Assembly (NCBI GenBank): GCA_029204225.1
Contig: CM055095.1
Location: 42,435,723-42,499,722 of the forward strand
Reading direction: 5' to 3'
From: Diphasiastrum complanatum
Lineage: Eukaryota > Streptophyta > Lycopodiopsida > Lycopodiales > Lycopodiaceae
DNA length: 64,000 nt
Shown here: positions 10,351 to 21,339 of the stretch, piece after piece
How positions within the stretch are numbered: the stretch's first letter is position 1
Layout of the letters: each line of letters begins with the position of its first letter
Position numbers and translations under genes: made by a program
The notes under the pieces: model-generated
Told to the model about the DNA's origin: nothing
Seen by the model: only the letters and a program-made list of their open reading frames with translations
The model's database searches: none

Positions 10351-10796
10351 GTAACATTCCCTTGAGGTTCACATCAACGCACACTCATTTAACCCCAAAA
10401 TCATTAAAACAAAATGATGTTTATAATTTTGACAATTTCTTGCTACTAATTAGGTGAACATAGAACTAGTTAGATTACGAAAATGAAAGACTAATCATTA
10501 TGCACATCCTATTGAGAGTGTCTTAAACATTGTTTACTCTATCACCATGTAGAATGAGATTTCACATTCCTACATGAGTACACTTTGCCTAGGAGTAGTG
10601 CGGCAAGAAAAACATGGAAAGGAAAATGTTTCATAGACCTTAGGAGAAAATGTTATAAATGACATTCTAGATAAATGTATTGATAAAAAAACAAAAAATT
10701 ACCTCAAGTGTGAGCAAGGGAGCCTAAGTGCCTGCGATACTATCTAGTCATGAAAGTCTTTCTTTTGGCTTGCAAAATTACATGGAGTTTGGCATA
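10351..10796. other. No recognisable gene
   Basis: AT-rich sequence after the LTR; possibly the leader of the gypsy relic. I see no coding frame or PBS in it. Confidence 0.4.
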
Positions 10797-11671
10797 GTGT
10801 GGGATTTTTCGCCTGTCAAAAATCACGAGTAAAAATGCAACGTCACATTTTTTGCCTTTTTGCAACACTGTCGGTTGTGGCAGTTTACGTTAATTTCTGC
10901 AGAGTGATAGTCTACGTTCATTTATGCAGACTGAATGTTTACGGCCACAAATTATGTTACCGCTTATCAGCAATTAATTTATGAGAAGGAACTGGATGAA
11001 TGCCAGCAATTTTTAGCCAAATCGCAATCACATTTGATGACCTAATTACTTAGTATAAATTAGTTGTTCATACATTGCTTTTTAAAAAAAGTTAAGAAAT
11101 TCAGAAGATCTGAAAATGTTCACGATTAGAAGTACTGTTGTTAGCTTTCTATCAAGCTTTCAAGCTTGAACTCTCTTGAGCATTCTAGCTCAGTCTTTTA
11201 GATATTTATTTTAGAGTTGCTATTGTATTACTGCTTATCAACAGAGTTGCTTATTTTATTTCTTAGTTACTCAAAGACAGTTAGAGTGCACAGTTTCTAT
11301 CTGCTATTGTCTTGCACTCATTAGCATTTGATTTATTTATTTTTTGAATCAATACTATCTTCTTATTGTATTCAGTATATGTCAGAATGCATGCATCTCT
11401 GTATTGCTTTTGTAATTGATAGAAATTATTTGAGAATTCAATACTTTGTTGTTTGGCTATGTAATCACTATAGTACTGATAATTTCAAAGTTAGTTACTA
11501 TAAGATGAAACATGATTTGTTCAAAATTGATAGGCGTAGTCATGCATGAGAAAGAGAAAAAGAATCTATTCCACTGCACACGATAAGTTTTATTTCTTGT
11601 CGTTTGAATTATTTTTAATCGAATTTGTTTCTTTTCGAGTTTGACCTATTTTCACATACCTCTTTCCAACA
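10797..11671 (+). mobile_element. Solo copia LTR, same family as 34688-35628
   Basis: Begins TGTGGGATTTTT and ends CTCTTTCCAACA, matching the TGTTGGATTT...TCTTCCAACA ends of the LTR at 34688-35628. It shares internal blocks (AGGCGTAGTCATGC, a CATTCCACTGC tract and a Thr/Ser-rich 3' third). No internal region is attached. The sequence after its right end (an AACATAGG half-palindrome, then a tract ending GCCTCAACTTCTTA) is the flank that follows the palindrome arrays at 23422 and 24611, so it inserted into a copy of that module. Confidence 0.7.
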
Positions 11672-12290
11672 CAACATAGGAACTCGTATTTCCCCCTTGT
11701 TGCAAGCCTCAACTTCTTATGGAAGCCAGTGGACATTCAAAATGAAAAAATATTGAAATCATATAAAATGATACAGTTTTGACATGTGTTGAGATCGAAG
11801 AGGATTGGAGTCTAAATTACATTAGGCGGGAACTATTGCTCCTACAAGATGATATACTTTTAGACTTCAGATTCATTTTCAATGGTAAACTCGTAAGTAA
11901 CTATAAATACTCGATTCTTTATGAATAGTTTCTATCAAAACTTTCTCATAAAATCTCTATACTGATTGTAACTCACTTTGTATTAGTTTTATGCAGGTAT
12001 GTAAAAGACATGAGCTCGAGATCAAATGCGGCAATATTGGTGAAACAATCCAACTTATGGAAGATTTACTATCAGCAAATACATGTCAATCATCATGTCT
12101 TTTTATCAATCCAGAAAATTGCATTCCAGTATTACACTATGGACACAACTTGATTGTAAGAATCTATATTGATATCAATAAAAATCCCATAAATAGATTG
12201 TTTACATGTAAGATTGTATTCTTTTTTTTATGTATCTTTATTTACAAATGAATTCCTATTCAATAAGTTTTTCTATTTTTTCAGTATCAG
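11672..12290 (+). pseudogene. Fragment of an unrecognised gene; second copy at 37440-37900
   Basis: After a short array-flank remnant, 11755-12156 matches 37560-37800 in inverse orientation. It contains a possible acceptor (TTTATGCAG at 11996) and an exon at 11997-12156 reading VCKRHELEIKCGN, then LMEDLLSANTCQSSCLFIN, ending at a GTAAG donor. The preceding exon part is interrupted in this copy. No domain was recognised. The 12157-12290 part looks intronic. Confidence 0.4.
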
Positions 12291-12299
12291 TATTAGAAA

Positions 12300-12514
12300 C
12301 CGATAAAGAGATGCCAACTCAATAAGAACTTGATCAAACATCAAATATATGATAATATGAAGTTGATGTCCATAAAAGAATAGTACCTTGTTGTACTTCC
12401 CATGTGATACCAAAAATAACAAAATATGAGCATTCTACCCACAAGATTGCAAGATATTATCAAGATAGTGCACCCATGGATAGATGAATCCAAGAGAACT
12501 CATGTATAAGGATG

Positions 12515-12565
<51 letters not shown>

Positions 12566-12876
12566 ATAATCTGTTCTCCCACGAATTTACACTATATATA
12601 GCAGATCCATGTCTCATTTGGACTTTGGTTTCCCTCCAAGGAACTTTCTAGACCTAAAATCCTATGAACAATATGACTAGATTCAATGCATCTAACATAC
12701 AAATTTGAATGTGTCCAAATTCGACCTAATAACTTTATCAAACTTTCCAAAAGTGTTTACTCAAATGCTTTTAGACTAATATAACTTTGAAAAGCCAAAC
12801 TCTAAGTCTAATATGCATATTGGCCTAATATTGACAATATGACTAAACTTGACTAAACTAGCTAAAATCTTTCACA
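12300..12876 (-). repeat. Diverged copia LTR relic related to the 15169/20553 LTRs
   Basis: Runs of similarity to the minus-oriented LTRs at 15169-15818: the AACTTGATCAAAC word, a CAAGATAGTGCACC...ATGGATAG tract, TATATAGCAG in place of TTTATAGCAG, and the end CTTTCACA. A GA microsatellite (12521-12564) has expanded inside it. Clearly older than the full-length copy. Confidence 0.65.
12521..12564. repeat. (AG)22 microsatellite
   Basis: Uninterrupted AG run of about 44 nt within the LTR relic. Confidence 0.95.
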
Positions 12877-12879
12877 TTT

Positions 12880-13212
12880 TATTGGCCAAGAAGCAAATAG
12901 GAGACAATTGACTTATCCAGTGCTATCTAGCTAGCGAAGAATTTTGAATTTCATGCACGCAAGATGGACATAAAAATTAAATATCATTTCATTAGATAGA
13001 AGTTGCTATCTAGTGAAATAGTCGTGGTGCATTGCAGGATAGAAGACCAGCTAGCAACATATTTACTAAACCTTTAACTGTTGACAAGATGCTAAAAATG
13101 ACAGTACTGGTCAAGTGTGCAGATAAACTAGGACTTAAGAGAGAGTCTTGAAATAGATATGTCCAGTTTATCTGAACACTTGACCAGTACTGCCATTTTT
13201 AGCATCTTGTTA
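12880..13212 (+). mobile_element. Copia RNase H tail fragment with a small inverted repeat
   Basis: One frame reads like the end of copia RNase H: a HARKMDIKIKYHFIR block, then a VVVHCR...DQLA block. Between 13089 and 13210 the sequence folds back on itself: about 52 bp (GACAAGATGCTAAAAATGAC and following) reappear inverted after a gap of about 10-15 bp. It is a decayed fossil. Confidence 0.55.
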
Positions 13213-13472
13213 TATGTCGTTTTCATTTTTACAGTATCCGTTAGTTTGTGGGTAGTGAGTCGGGACACACATGCCCCATTTTTTCATAACAAGGACTAAA
13301 CTTCCATGCAGCGGTACTCTCCAAAATATAGGCTATTTATAGGTACTCTACTTTCTCTTCTATGAATAACACTTGCATGCGAGCTTCTTGGCCAGATTGG
13401 TGTGTGCTCAGCTGACAAATTCTTGCTGCCTTAAGCTGACGAAGAGGCCATAACATCAATCTCAAATTTTTA
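13213..13472. other. LTR-like sequence, unassigned
   Basis: No coding frame. A TATTTATAG box near 13332 and position after a copia RNase H tail suggest an LTR, but I could not find a partner copy in the window. Confidence 0.3.
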
Positions 13473-14940
13473 TCAAAAATCTGTGAAACAAGCATTTTTC
13501 TTGTCCAGATTTACTTTGTTAAGACATTCAGTTGTCAAAAATATATGTCTTTCTCTCACAAATAAGTCATGCACCTGATTCATTCCAATTATTGCAAAAT
13601 GTCGAAACTCTATTACATTGTGGGTTTTATAATTTTTTTTGGCAATATGCCCTTGTAAAATGTTCCATGCTAAAACTCCCTGAGATTTAACGTTCAAATC
13701 TTGCCAAAAATTAACAACCAAGGTTGCAATGTCTTGTACAAATTCATTACCTCTCTCTCCAACGTCAACCTTTGTTGTTTATACCGCTTATTCTTTGGAA
13801 CTGAAATAGCGTCATCAACTACCACCGAGTTTGTAGGGCTCATCTATATCCTCTGTTGAATAGCTTTTGCATACACTACATTGGTGGCCTTAACTTGATC
13901 CTTTGATAATCTCACCACATCTGCTTGTAAATATTCTACTTCATTCTACAACTTCTGACATGTAGCCTCCTTATTCTACAAATCTTCCTATACAGCAGCC
14001 ATTTTTTCTAGAGTAGTACGTAAGTCAACTATCAGATTGGCTTGTTCATGCACATATTTTGAATGCCATAACCAACTCTCACATCTCATTGGAATTGGCA
14101 AATAGTTATATGTCTTCTCATCGGCATTGGCATCACAGTCGGATGATGGCACTAGATGGTTCATTTGTTCGGGTGCCACTAGACACATGACTAGGAAGCG
14201 TGATTGCTTTGAGAACTTCTCTCCAATCTATGATGGGGAAAAAGTCATGTAGGCCAATGGGGAAGAGTGTCAAATTGAGCAAAAGAAATCTTGCCCTACT
14301 ATTTTTACACCATGCAAAGCAATATGGATCAATGCAAATGACTTAACAAACATGTTGTGCTATGTTTGCCTTCCAAAAATTACATGATTGATCCATTTGC
14401 AGAGATACTCTAATGTAGAGAATTTACACATTCTTAACCAATAGCCTTGATCCTTAGCTTGAGCTTCAAGAGGAAAAAATTCAGACATTACAACCACAGG
14501 AACCTCTGGCTCTAGAAATCCAAAAAGGTAGTCCCAAAACCTTGTAGTACACCTCTTCAATTATCACGATGCGACACCCTCGACTTGTTGTATACAAAGC
14601 TCCATCCTCACCAACACCAAGACTAGCAATAAACTCATTTGCTGGATCTTTCACCACCTTGTTAGGTTGAAAAATTGCTGAGTCTTGGAACCCCATTCCC
14701 ACCAAACAAAACTGAATCACCACAGTATTACCTTTCGATGGTCGAATAATCAAAACCCTTCATCATCGTTGTCATAGGAGAAACAATTTTTGATTCACCA
14801 GAGCTCAAGAAAATACAATGTTGACAATTATCAGTACAGAAAGAAAAATAACCATAACACGATTGAATAATATCTTGTTCCATAAGTTGTACAATAGTAT
14901 TAGATAGTGTCAAAGATGTCACAGAAGATTGTTAGAACCC
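13473..14940 (-). pseudogene. Unrecognised repeated coding region (copy A)
   Basis: Several minus-strand open stretches (14922-14728, 14753-14481, 14560-14360, 14188-13988, 13721-13473) share a direction and match a plus-strand copy at 63365-64000. Best conserved are FQPNKVVKDP...EFI.SLGVGEDGALYTTSRGCR and LEAQAKDQGYWLRMCKFSTL. Frames change between pieces, so the gene is broken or has introns I cannot place. No domain was recognised; the coding sequence of an unclassified transposable element is possible. It forms part of the inverted-repeat arm partnered at 61209-64000. Confidence 0.4.
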
Positions 14941-15168
14941 CATCAATCTAGGACATATTAAATCCACTAAACATGGAGCAATCTATATTGGTTGTCCCAT
15001 TGTCACTTGAAATTTATAATTACTAAAAAAATCAACAATATTGTCTACAACAATATCGACCAATTCTCGAGAAAAATTTGGTTCTTGATTCCATTGACAT
15101 TGCATCAATATCTCCTTGGTAACATTTACTAGCATCTCTTAAATTTTATCCTTATTTCAGGTAACTTC

Positions 15169-15818
15169 TGTGAAAGATTTCAGATCCTTAAGATCCAATC
15201 TACTTGAATGATCTTTGGTTAGAAAGAGAAATACACTACCAATTTCACCAATGTAGAAAAATCAGCATCTACACACAATTTGAGATGCAAACACTAATAG
15301 AACTTGATCAAACTTGAATGAAATGATTATGTATTGTTGCTGTCCGTACAAAACCAGCAAGCTACTGTATTTCACACGTGTGGATCCAAAAATAGCAAAT
15401 ATAGATCATTCTACACATAGAATTGCAAGCAATCACCAAGATAGTGCACCAATGGATAGTAGAACCCAAGAGAACCATGTATAAGCATGAAATGAGATAG
15501 AGAAGAGAAAAGATGACTCTCTCCACAAGTTACATCCTTTTATAGCAGGTCCAAACCCTATTTGGCCACTTGGCTTTCCCACCAAAATGCTAACCGTACC
15601 AATTTTGGGTCTAGATTCAATGTACCCAACTTATTCAAATTGAATCTACTCAAACTCGCATTCTATCTTTCCCACACTTTCAAAAAGTATTTATTCAAAT
15701 GAAATTTAGACTAATGAACTTTGAAAAGTCAACCTCTAAGTCTAAAACAAGTTTTGGCCTCAATATGCCAAATATGAAAATATTGCAAAATGTGATGAAA
15801 CTAGTTGAATCTTTCACA
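15169..15818 (-). repeat. 3' LTR of the copia insertion
   Basis: Bounded by TG/CA and by a purine tract (minus strand GAAGAGGGAG) immediately inside. A minus-strand TATA box TATAAAAGG lies near 15536-15545 and a CACACGTGTGG word near 15372. Confidence 0.9.
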
Positions 15819-16374
15819 CTCCCTCTTCAACTAGTTTTAGCATAGACTTTGATAATACTCCATGTGAAGTCCTATGCTTCATGAACAAGTCTTTTTCCAA
15901 TGCTTTGGTGAAGATATCAGCTACACATTCCCTTGAAGACACATGTTGAAGCTCCACCTCCTTTGCAATGACTCGCTCCCTCACAAAATGATATTGTATC
16001 TCAATATGCTTGCTCCTAGCATGAAAGATAGGATTGGATGCCATTCTTTGGGCTGATTGATTGTCACAAAAGATGATTGGGCTCTCTGAAAAATCCAGCA
16101 AGTGAAGATCCTTGATCATCCTCTTGATCCATACCATCTCCTTTGTGCAATGTGTAAGAGCTTTGTACTCGGCCTCACTAGATGACAATGAGATAGTGGC
16201 TTCTTTCTTTGACATCCATGATATAGCTCCATCACCTATGAAAATACAATAAGAACTAATGGATTTCCTATCCATTATATCTCCATCACAGTCCAAATCT
16301 AAAAATCCAAAAAGATTAGGTGATGATCCCTCATACAATATGCCAAAATCTCGAGTTCCAATGATGTACCTCAA
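15819..16374 (-). CDS. Copia RNase H frame
   Basis: About 180 residues. Motifs are RYIIGTRDFGILYEG, the catalytic-region DLDCDGD block, SLSSSEAEYKALT, IIFCDNQSAQRMASNP and HARSKHIEIQYHFVRERV, then FTKALEKDLF. This is the C-terminal RNase H of copia pol, which removes RNA from the RNA-DNA hybrid in the particle. The frame ends within the first bases of the LTR. Confidence 0.85.
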
Positions 16375-16385
16375 AACCCACTTTC

Positions 16386-17507
16386 CTAGCTTCCAATGCT
16401 CCTAGCATAGTTTTTGCCAATAGAACTTTGATCCATCATAAGAATGATCTTCTTCCTAAGAATAGATCTCCTTTCAATGATTCGGTAATGCTCAAAATAG
16501 AAACAACCATAATTGATATAGATAATAGTGTCCACTTGGGATGCTTCACTATTTCTTACATCAATTTTACATGTAAAAATGTGACTAGAACATGAAGAAT
16601 CAAATAGAATGTAAATGAAATGATTCCACCATGCTTCCAACTCTGAACTCTCTGGAAAAATATAGCAAACAAGCAATAAATGTGAGTGATCAACTTTTGC
16701 TTGCATGTCTCCTCCTCCTTTGTCCTTTGTTGCCTTGTATCCACCATGATACTCCATGAATGAGCCTCCATCTTCATCTTGCCACAAGAAACCATCAAAC
16801 CTTGGAAATCCATGAGTAGGTGAGTACATAAATGATGCAAATCCAGCACCACATGACTCCATAAACCAAGTAGTTTGCACTAGTCCATCTTCAAGATCTA
16901 CTTGACACAAGAAAATGACCATGAATTCACCAAAAATTGACAATCTCCAAGTATTGGCACCAAGTAGCTCAACACTTGAGAACTTAGCCATGGATGAGGG
17001 ACATAATGAACCTCCAATAGCTTCATTTCCATCAGAAAAATCAGCCAAGAATGTTAGTACAAATTCAACATCAAAACAATGCTTACCAATGTAGCTAGTT
17101 TTACCATATCTTGACAATTTGCACACATCCACATGAAATTGCTCAAACATGAGATAGAACAAGTAAAGTAAACTTGAACAACACTTCCTTGCTGCTCCTT
17201 TGACCTTACTTGAGTCTTCAATACACTGCAAAAACATATCCATAACACCTTTGCCAATTACCTCTCCTTTGATGCTCTTGACTAGCTCCAAATTGCCAAC
17301 TTCCCTTTTGAGTAGTTGAAGCACTTCGAGATCAACTTCTTGATCTTCAACTTGATCATCAAAGTCATTGAACAAACTTTGTTTTCCAAATCCATTACTT
17401 GATTTTACAGCAATATAACATCCATCCACTTGCATAGCTCCATGTACGCAAGAAGATCTTCCAAAAGATGTTCCACTCTTCATAAGAGATTGATACTCAA
17501 GATCCAT
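16386..17507 (-). CDS. Captured, unrecognised 373-residue open frame inside copia
   Basis: The first 13 or so residues (MDLEYQSLMKSGT) are the usual entry to copia reverse transcriptase, and a SEASQVDT motif near residue 320 is the usual exit. Everything between them (about 300 residues) resembles no copia domain. It is rich in Phe, Ser, Cys and Gly, with stretches such as YGKTSYIGKHCFDVEFVLTF and SPTHGFPRFDGFLWQDEDGG, which look like host-derived coding sequence, though I cannot name the source. The open frame over more than 1.1 kb in AT-rich DNA suggests recent capture or constraint. Alternatively it could be several captured exons in tandem. Confidence 0.6.
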   Translation of the reverse strand: MDLEYQSLMKSGTSFGRSSCVHGAMQVDGCYIAVKSSNGFGKQSLFNDFDDQVEDQEVDLEVLQLLKREVGNLELVKSIKGEVIGKGVMDMFLQCIEDSSKVKGAARKCCSSLLYLFYLMFEQFHVDVCKLSRYGKTSYIGKHCFDVEFVLTFLADFSDGNEAIGGSLCPSSMAKFSSVELLGANTWRLSIFGEFMVIFLCQVDLEDGLVQTTWFMESCGAGFASFMYSPTHGFPRFDGFLWQDEDGGSFMEYHGGYKATKDKGGGDMQAKVDHSHLLLVCYIFPESSELEAWWNHFIYILFDSSCSSHIFTCKIDVRNSEASQVDTIIYINYGCFYFEHYRIIERRSILRKKIILMMDQSSIGKNYARSIGS

Positions 17508-17525
17508 TGCTTGGATCCACTCCTC

Positions 17526-19340
17526 TTATGTCCTTGCTTGATCTACACTTGTAGGCTCATCCAAAGAGGTTAGGAAAGCAACATAATTTCCAGAAACTAC
17601 TTGCTTACCCTTTTGATCATATGTGAGCCTTGAAGGTACTTGTCTTTCTCTTGATATTCTCCTTGGCTTTTGACTTGATGAAGGTCCATCATCACCATCA
17701 TCCAAAGTAGGATCCTTCTCATCAACATCAAGAATGTTAGATCCATCTACTTTACCATCAATCATGATTGAAGACACCTTTGAAATGTTTCCCTCATCAA
17801 AAATGACATCTCTACCAACAATTACTTTGTTAGTAGAAGGAATGTAAACCTTGTAGGCTTTACTCACCTCACTATATCCAACAAAAATACCTCTTCTTAA
17901 AGATGGATCCTCCTTGGTCCTATCATCAAGAGTAATGTTGAAATAGCATGTGCATCCAAAGGTTCTTAGAAAGTTGACACTCGGCCTCCTCTTGAATAAC
18001 ATCTCAAAAGGTGTCCTTCCATCCAAAATAGCACTCGGCCACCTATTGCACAAGAAATTGGCACACAATAAAGCTTGATCCCAAAATGGTTTGTCAAGAT
18101 TAGCACTTAACCTCATAGCTTTCGCACTTTCACATAAAGTTCTATTCTTCCTTTTAGCCACTCCATTTTGTTGTGGGGTCCTTGATGTTGTATACTCCCT
18201 CTTGATCCCATGCTCATCACAAAAGGCCTTGAACTTGTTAGATATGTACTCACCACCATTGTCACCTCTCAAGCACTTGATCTTTGTGGAGAATTGGTTC
18301 TCCCTTGAATTCTTGAACTTGACAAAGACATCATACACTTCATCCTTGCTCTTTAGTAGATAGATCCAACAAAATCTACTAAAATCATCAATGAATGGTA
18401 CATACATCTTAGCTCCACTATTGCTAATTGTAGTAAATCCATGAATATCCGAATGTACAAGCTGAAAAGGCTTTGTAGATCTAGAAATAGATCTAGTATA
18501 AGGTAGTCTATGTGACTTAGACAAAGCACAAGACTCACAAACATGCTTGTCGTTACTTAAGGAACTTGGAAGACCAATCACAACCTTCTTCCTTGCCATT
18601 ACCTCCAATGACTTGAAGTTGAGGTGTCCCATCCTTTTGTGCCAAACCTCTTGAATAGAAATTTGCTCCCTTGCAACACATCCAGCTTGGTTAGCAATAA
18701 CACAAGCATCAAGTTTGAACAACCTCCCTTGCCTTTTTTCTTTTCCAATCAAGACATCCTTCCTTTTGATCAAACAAGCATCTCCATCAAACTCCACCTT
18801 GAGGCCCTTACTTAGAATTTGACTCACACTAAGCAAATTCTTGGTAATAGATGGAATAAACAAGACATCCTCCAAATGAACATTCCTATTTGTAGAGAGA
18901 GAAATAGGAATTGTGCCAATCCCTTTGATTGCACACTCACCATCATTGGCCGTGTAGATCACCCTCTTGTCATCTCCATATGCCAACAAAGAAGTGAAGT
19001 ACTCTTTGTGAAAGGTCATGTGTGAACTTGCTCCACTATCAATCCACCAAGGATCTAGATCTCCATCATTAGCAAGCATACATGAAGACATCACAAAAGC
19101 ATCATCATTTGCATCTTGCACATCCAAACCATCCTCATCAAGAGTAAGATTACCTTGCTTGCCTCCTTGATCTCTCTTTTTCTTGTAGCACTCACTTGCA
19201 AAGTGTCCTTTGATGCCACAATAGAAGCACTTGAGCTTTGATCTATCCTTCTTTTTTCCACTTGAAGAAGCATCCACTTGATCTTGCCCTTTAGACCACT
19301 TGCTTTTGGTTTTTCCCTTGAATTTTCCCTTTGTGAACAT
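17526..19340 (-). CDS. Copia zinc knuckle - protease - integrase frame
   Basis: 604 residues. In order: zinc knuckle CFYCGIKGHFASEC (about residues 38-51), aspartic protease WWIDSGASSHMT (about 97-108), pre-integrase WHKRMGHLNF, integrase core with FSRFCWIYLLKSKDE, the GGEY block and TPQQNGVAKRKNRTL, then the copia C-terminal CTCYFN..DD.TK and GIFVGYSEVSKAYKVY. Protease and integrase signatures look complete. In this family the product is cleaved into protease and integrase in virus-like particles. Confidence 0.9.
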   Translation of the reverse strand: MFTKGKFKGKTKSKWSKGQDQVDASSSGKKKDRSKLKCFYCGIKGHFASECYKKKRDQGGKQGNLTLDEDGLDVQDANDDAFVMSSCMLANDGDLDPWWIDSGASSHMTFHKEYFTSLLAYGDDKRVIYTANDGECAIKGIGTIPISLSTNRNVHLEDVLFIPSITKNLLSVSQILSKGLKVEFDGDACLIKRKDVLIGKEKRQGRLFKLDACVIANQAGCVAREQISIQEVWHKRMGHLNFKSLEVMARKKVVIGLPSSLSNDKHVCESCALSKSHRLPYTRSISRSTKPFQLVHSDIHGFTTISNSGAKMYVPFIDDFSRFCWIYLLKSKDEVYDVFVKFKNSRENQFSTKIKCLRGDNGGEYISNKFKAFCDEHGIKREYTTSRTPQQNGVAKRKNRTLCESAKAMRLSANLDKPFWDQALLCANFLCNRWPSAILDGRTPFEMLFKRRPSVNFLRTFGCTCYFNITLDDRTKEDPSLRRGIFVGYSEVSKAYKVYIPSTNKVIVGRDVIFDEGNISKVSSIMIDGKVDGSNILDVDEKDPTLDDGDDGPSSSQKPRRISRERQVPSRLTYDQKGKQVVSGNYVAFLTSLDEPTSVDQART

Positions 19341-19346
19341 AGCATC

Positions 19347-19952
19347 CTATTGAAGTGTCGATGTAGATCCACCTCTTGCTTGAAGCCTATATTCCTCATT
19401 GATCAAGATCTCTTGAAGATCCATCAAACTTGGCAAAGTCTTTTGAATAGCAATATGTTGAACAATGTTAGCATGAGCATCCAACAAGCCATTAAGAATC
19501 ACTTGAATAAGTTCTCCTTCCTTAATGCTTTCATCTATGCAAGCTAACTCATCATTTAATGCTTTCATTCTCAAAACAAAAGTACTTGGACTTTCTTCAA
19601 TCTTTTGCAAACAAGAAAAGATTTGTCTTCTTAGAGTCAACACTCTAGAAGTAGACTTGGATTCATAAAGCTTCTTCAATGAATTCTAGGCTTCCAAAGA
19701 TGATGTGCACTTACCAACTTCCTTGAGAAGTTCATTGGTAACATTCATCTTTATCATGCGTAGAGCCTTCTTGGCCCTCTTGTCATACCTCAATTGATCT
19801 TGTTGTGTTGTTGGTCTCTCCTCCAAACCTACAACAAAATCCAAAACATCATTTATCTCAAGAAGTGACTCCATCCTCACTTTCCATAATGAATAGTTAC
19901 TTGAGGTAAGCCTATCATTGGCTTCCAACATGACTCCAATTGAGGTTGCCAT
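19347..19952 (-). CDS. Copia gag N-terminal region
   Basis: Two adjoining frames carry the gag start (MATSIGVMLEANDRL, then SNYSLWKVRMESLL) and the UBN2-type helical region (KSTSRVLTLRRQIFSCLQK). They lie between the leader and the zinc-knuckle frame. Homologous in layout to the gag at 4024-4962. Confidence 0.8.
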
Positions 19953-20540
19953 GTAGCAATGACCTGATTTTCTCTTTCAACCTGTCTCAATGCACAAAGC
20001 ACTCATTTGAACAACAACAAATGCTTTCAAAAGAAATCACCAAGATTTGAAACTATCTCACAAATTCTCTTCTAGCACTTATCCAAGCAAATCAACACAT
20101 AGAATCATGGAATCTTGATCAACCTATGATCTATCCTCAATCTAATGACTTTTGCCACTTCCTAAGATTGAAACACAGTCAAATGAAGTCCAGCAACCTC
20201 ACTATCTAGAGATCCAATCAAAATTAGGATTTTGACAAAATCACAAAAAATTGACTATTCCAAATCTACATGCAAATGCTGAAAATTTGATATGCAATCT
20301 ATAAGCCACCACTTAGGCTGAACCAATGATCCAAAAATCGGCCAAATCTAGCATGTGAATTCAAAAAACGGAATTGAACAAGTACATTGACCTATTTAGT
20401 GTTTTGATCTACAAAAGATCCAATCTACAAAAGCAAAAAATCTGATTTTGGTGTAGAATCCTCTCTAGCATGCTCTAGACTTGATATCTTCACCAAATCA
20501 TTGATAGATCTGATTTCCTCCTTCATAACCTGAAACACAA

Positions 20541-20552
20541 GCTCTGATACCA
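20541..20552 (-). other. Primer binding site, initiator-Met tRNA
   Basis: Minus strand TGGTATCAGAGC immediately after the LTR end CTTTCACA. This is the standard copia priming site. Confidence 0.9.
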
Positions 20553-21202
20553 TGTGAAAGATTTCAGATCCTTAAGATCCAATCTACTTGAATGATCTTT
20601 GGTTAGAAAGAAAAATACACTACCAATTTCACCAATGTAGAAAAATCAGCATCTACACACAATTTGAGATGCAAACACTAATAGAACTTGATCAAACTTG
20701 AATGAAATGATTATGTACTGTTGATGTCCGTACAAAACCATCAAGCTACTATATTTCACACGTGTGGATCCAAAAATAACAAATATAGATCATTCTACAC
20801 ATAGAATTGCAAGCAATCACCAAGATAGTGCACCAATGGATAGTAGAACCCAAGAGAACCATGTATAAGCATGAAATGAGACAGATAAGAGAGAAGATGA
20901 CTCTCTCCACGAGTTACATCCTTTTATAGCAGGTCCAAACCCTATTTGGCCACTTGGCTTTCCCACCAAAATGCTAACCGTACCAATTTTGGGTCTAGAT
21001 TCAATGTACCCAACTTATTCAAATTGAATCTACTCAAACTTGCATTCTATCTTTTCCACACTTTCAAAAAGTGTTTATTCAAATGAAATTTAGACTAATG
21101 AACTTTGAAAAGTCAACCTCTAAGTCTAAAACAAGTTTTGGCCTCAATATGCCAAATATGGAAATATTGCAAAATGTGATGAAACTAGTTGAATCTTTCA
21201 CA
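20553..21202 (-). repeat. 5' LTR of the copia insertion
   Basis: Same length and ends as the 15169-15818 LTR. Differences are scattered, mostly transitions. Drives minus-strand transcription from TATAAAAGG near 20925-20935. Confidence 0.9.
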
Positions 21203-21339
21203 ACTTCTTGAAGACAAACGAGAACCACAATAATAATTTATGTTGTCTTCTAGTTGATCTGGATGATTATGGACCTACCTCTATAATGGTCATTGTTGCA
21301 TCTGCTAACCTTGTTGATTTTTGATCCTTGTAGCCAGGA

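Larger units (their letters stand above)
15169..21202 (-). mobile_element. Full-length Ty1/copia insertion with captured sequence; non-autonomous
   Basis: LTRs at 15169-15818 and 20553-21202 (650 bp each, TGTGAAAG...CTTTCACA) differ at about 14 positions by my count (near 98% identity). A 5-bp duplication ACTTC flanks it (15164-15168, 21203-21207), and the uninterrupted site survives in the inverted partner near 63050. PBS for initiator-Met tRNA at 20552-20541; purine tract before the left LTR. Parts in order on the minus strand: gag, zinc knuckle, protease, integrase, an unrelated segment where reverse transcriptase is expected, and RNase H. I see no RT domain, so mobility would have depended on a related element. 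There are a few interruptions. The element is relatively young; at commonly used plant rates the LTR divergence would mean about a million years, with large uncertainty. Confidence 0.9.
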
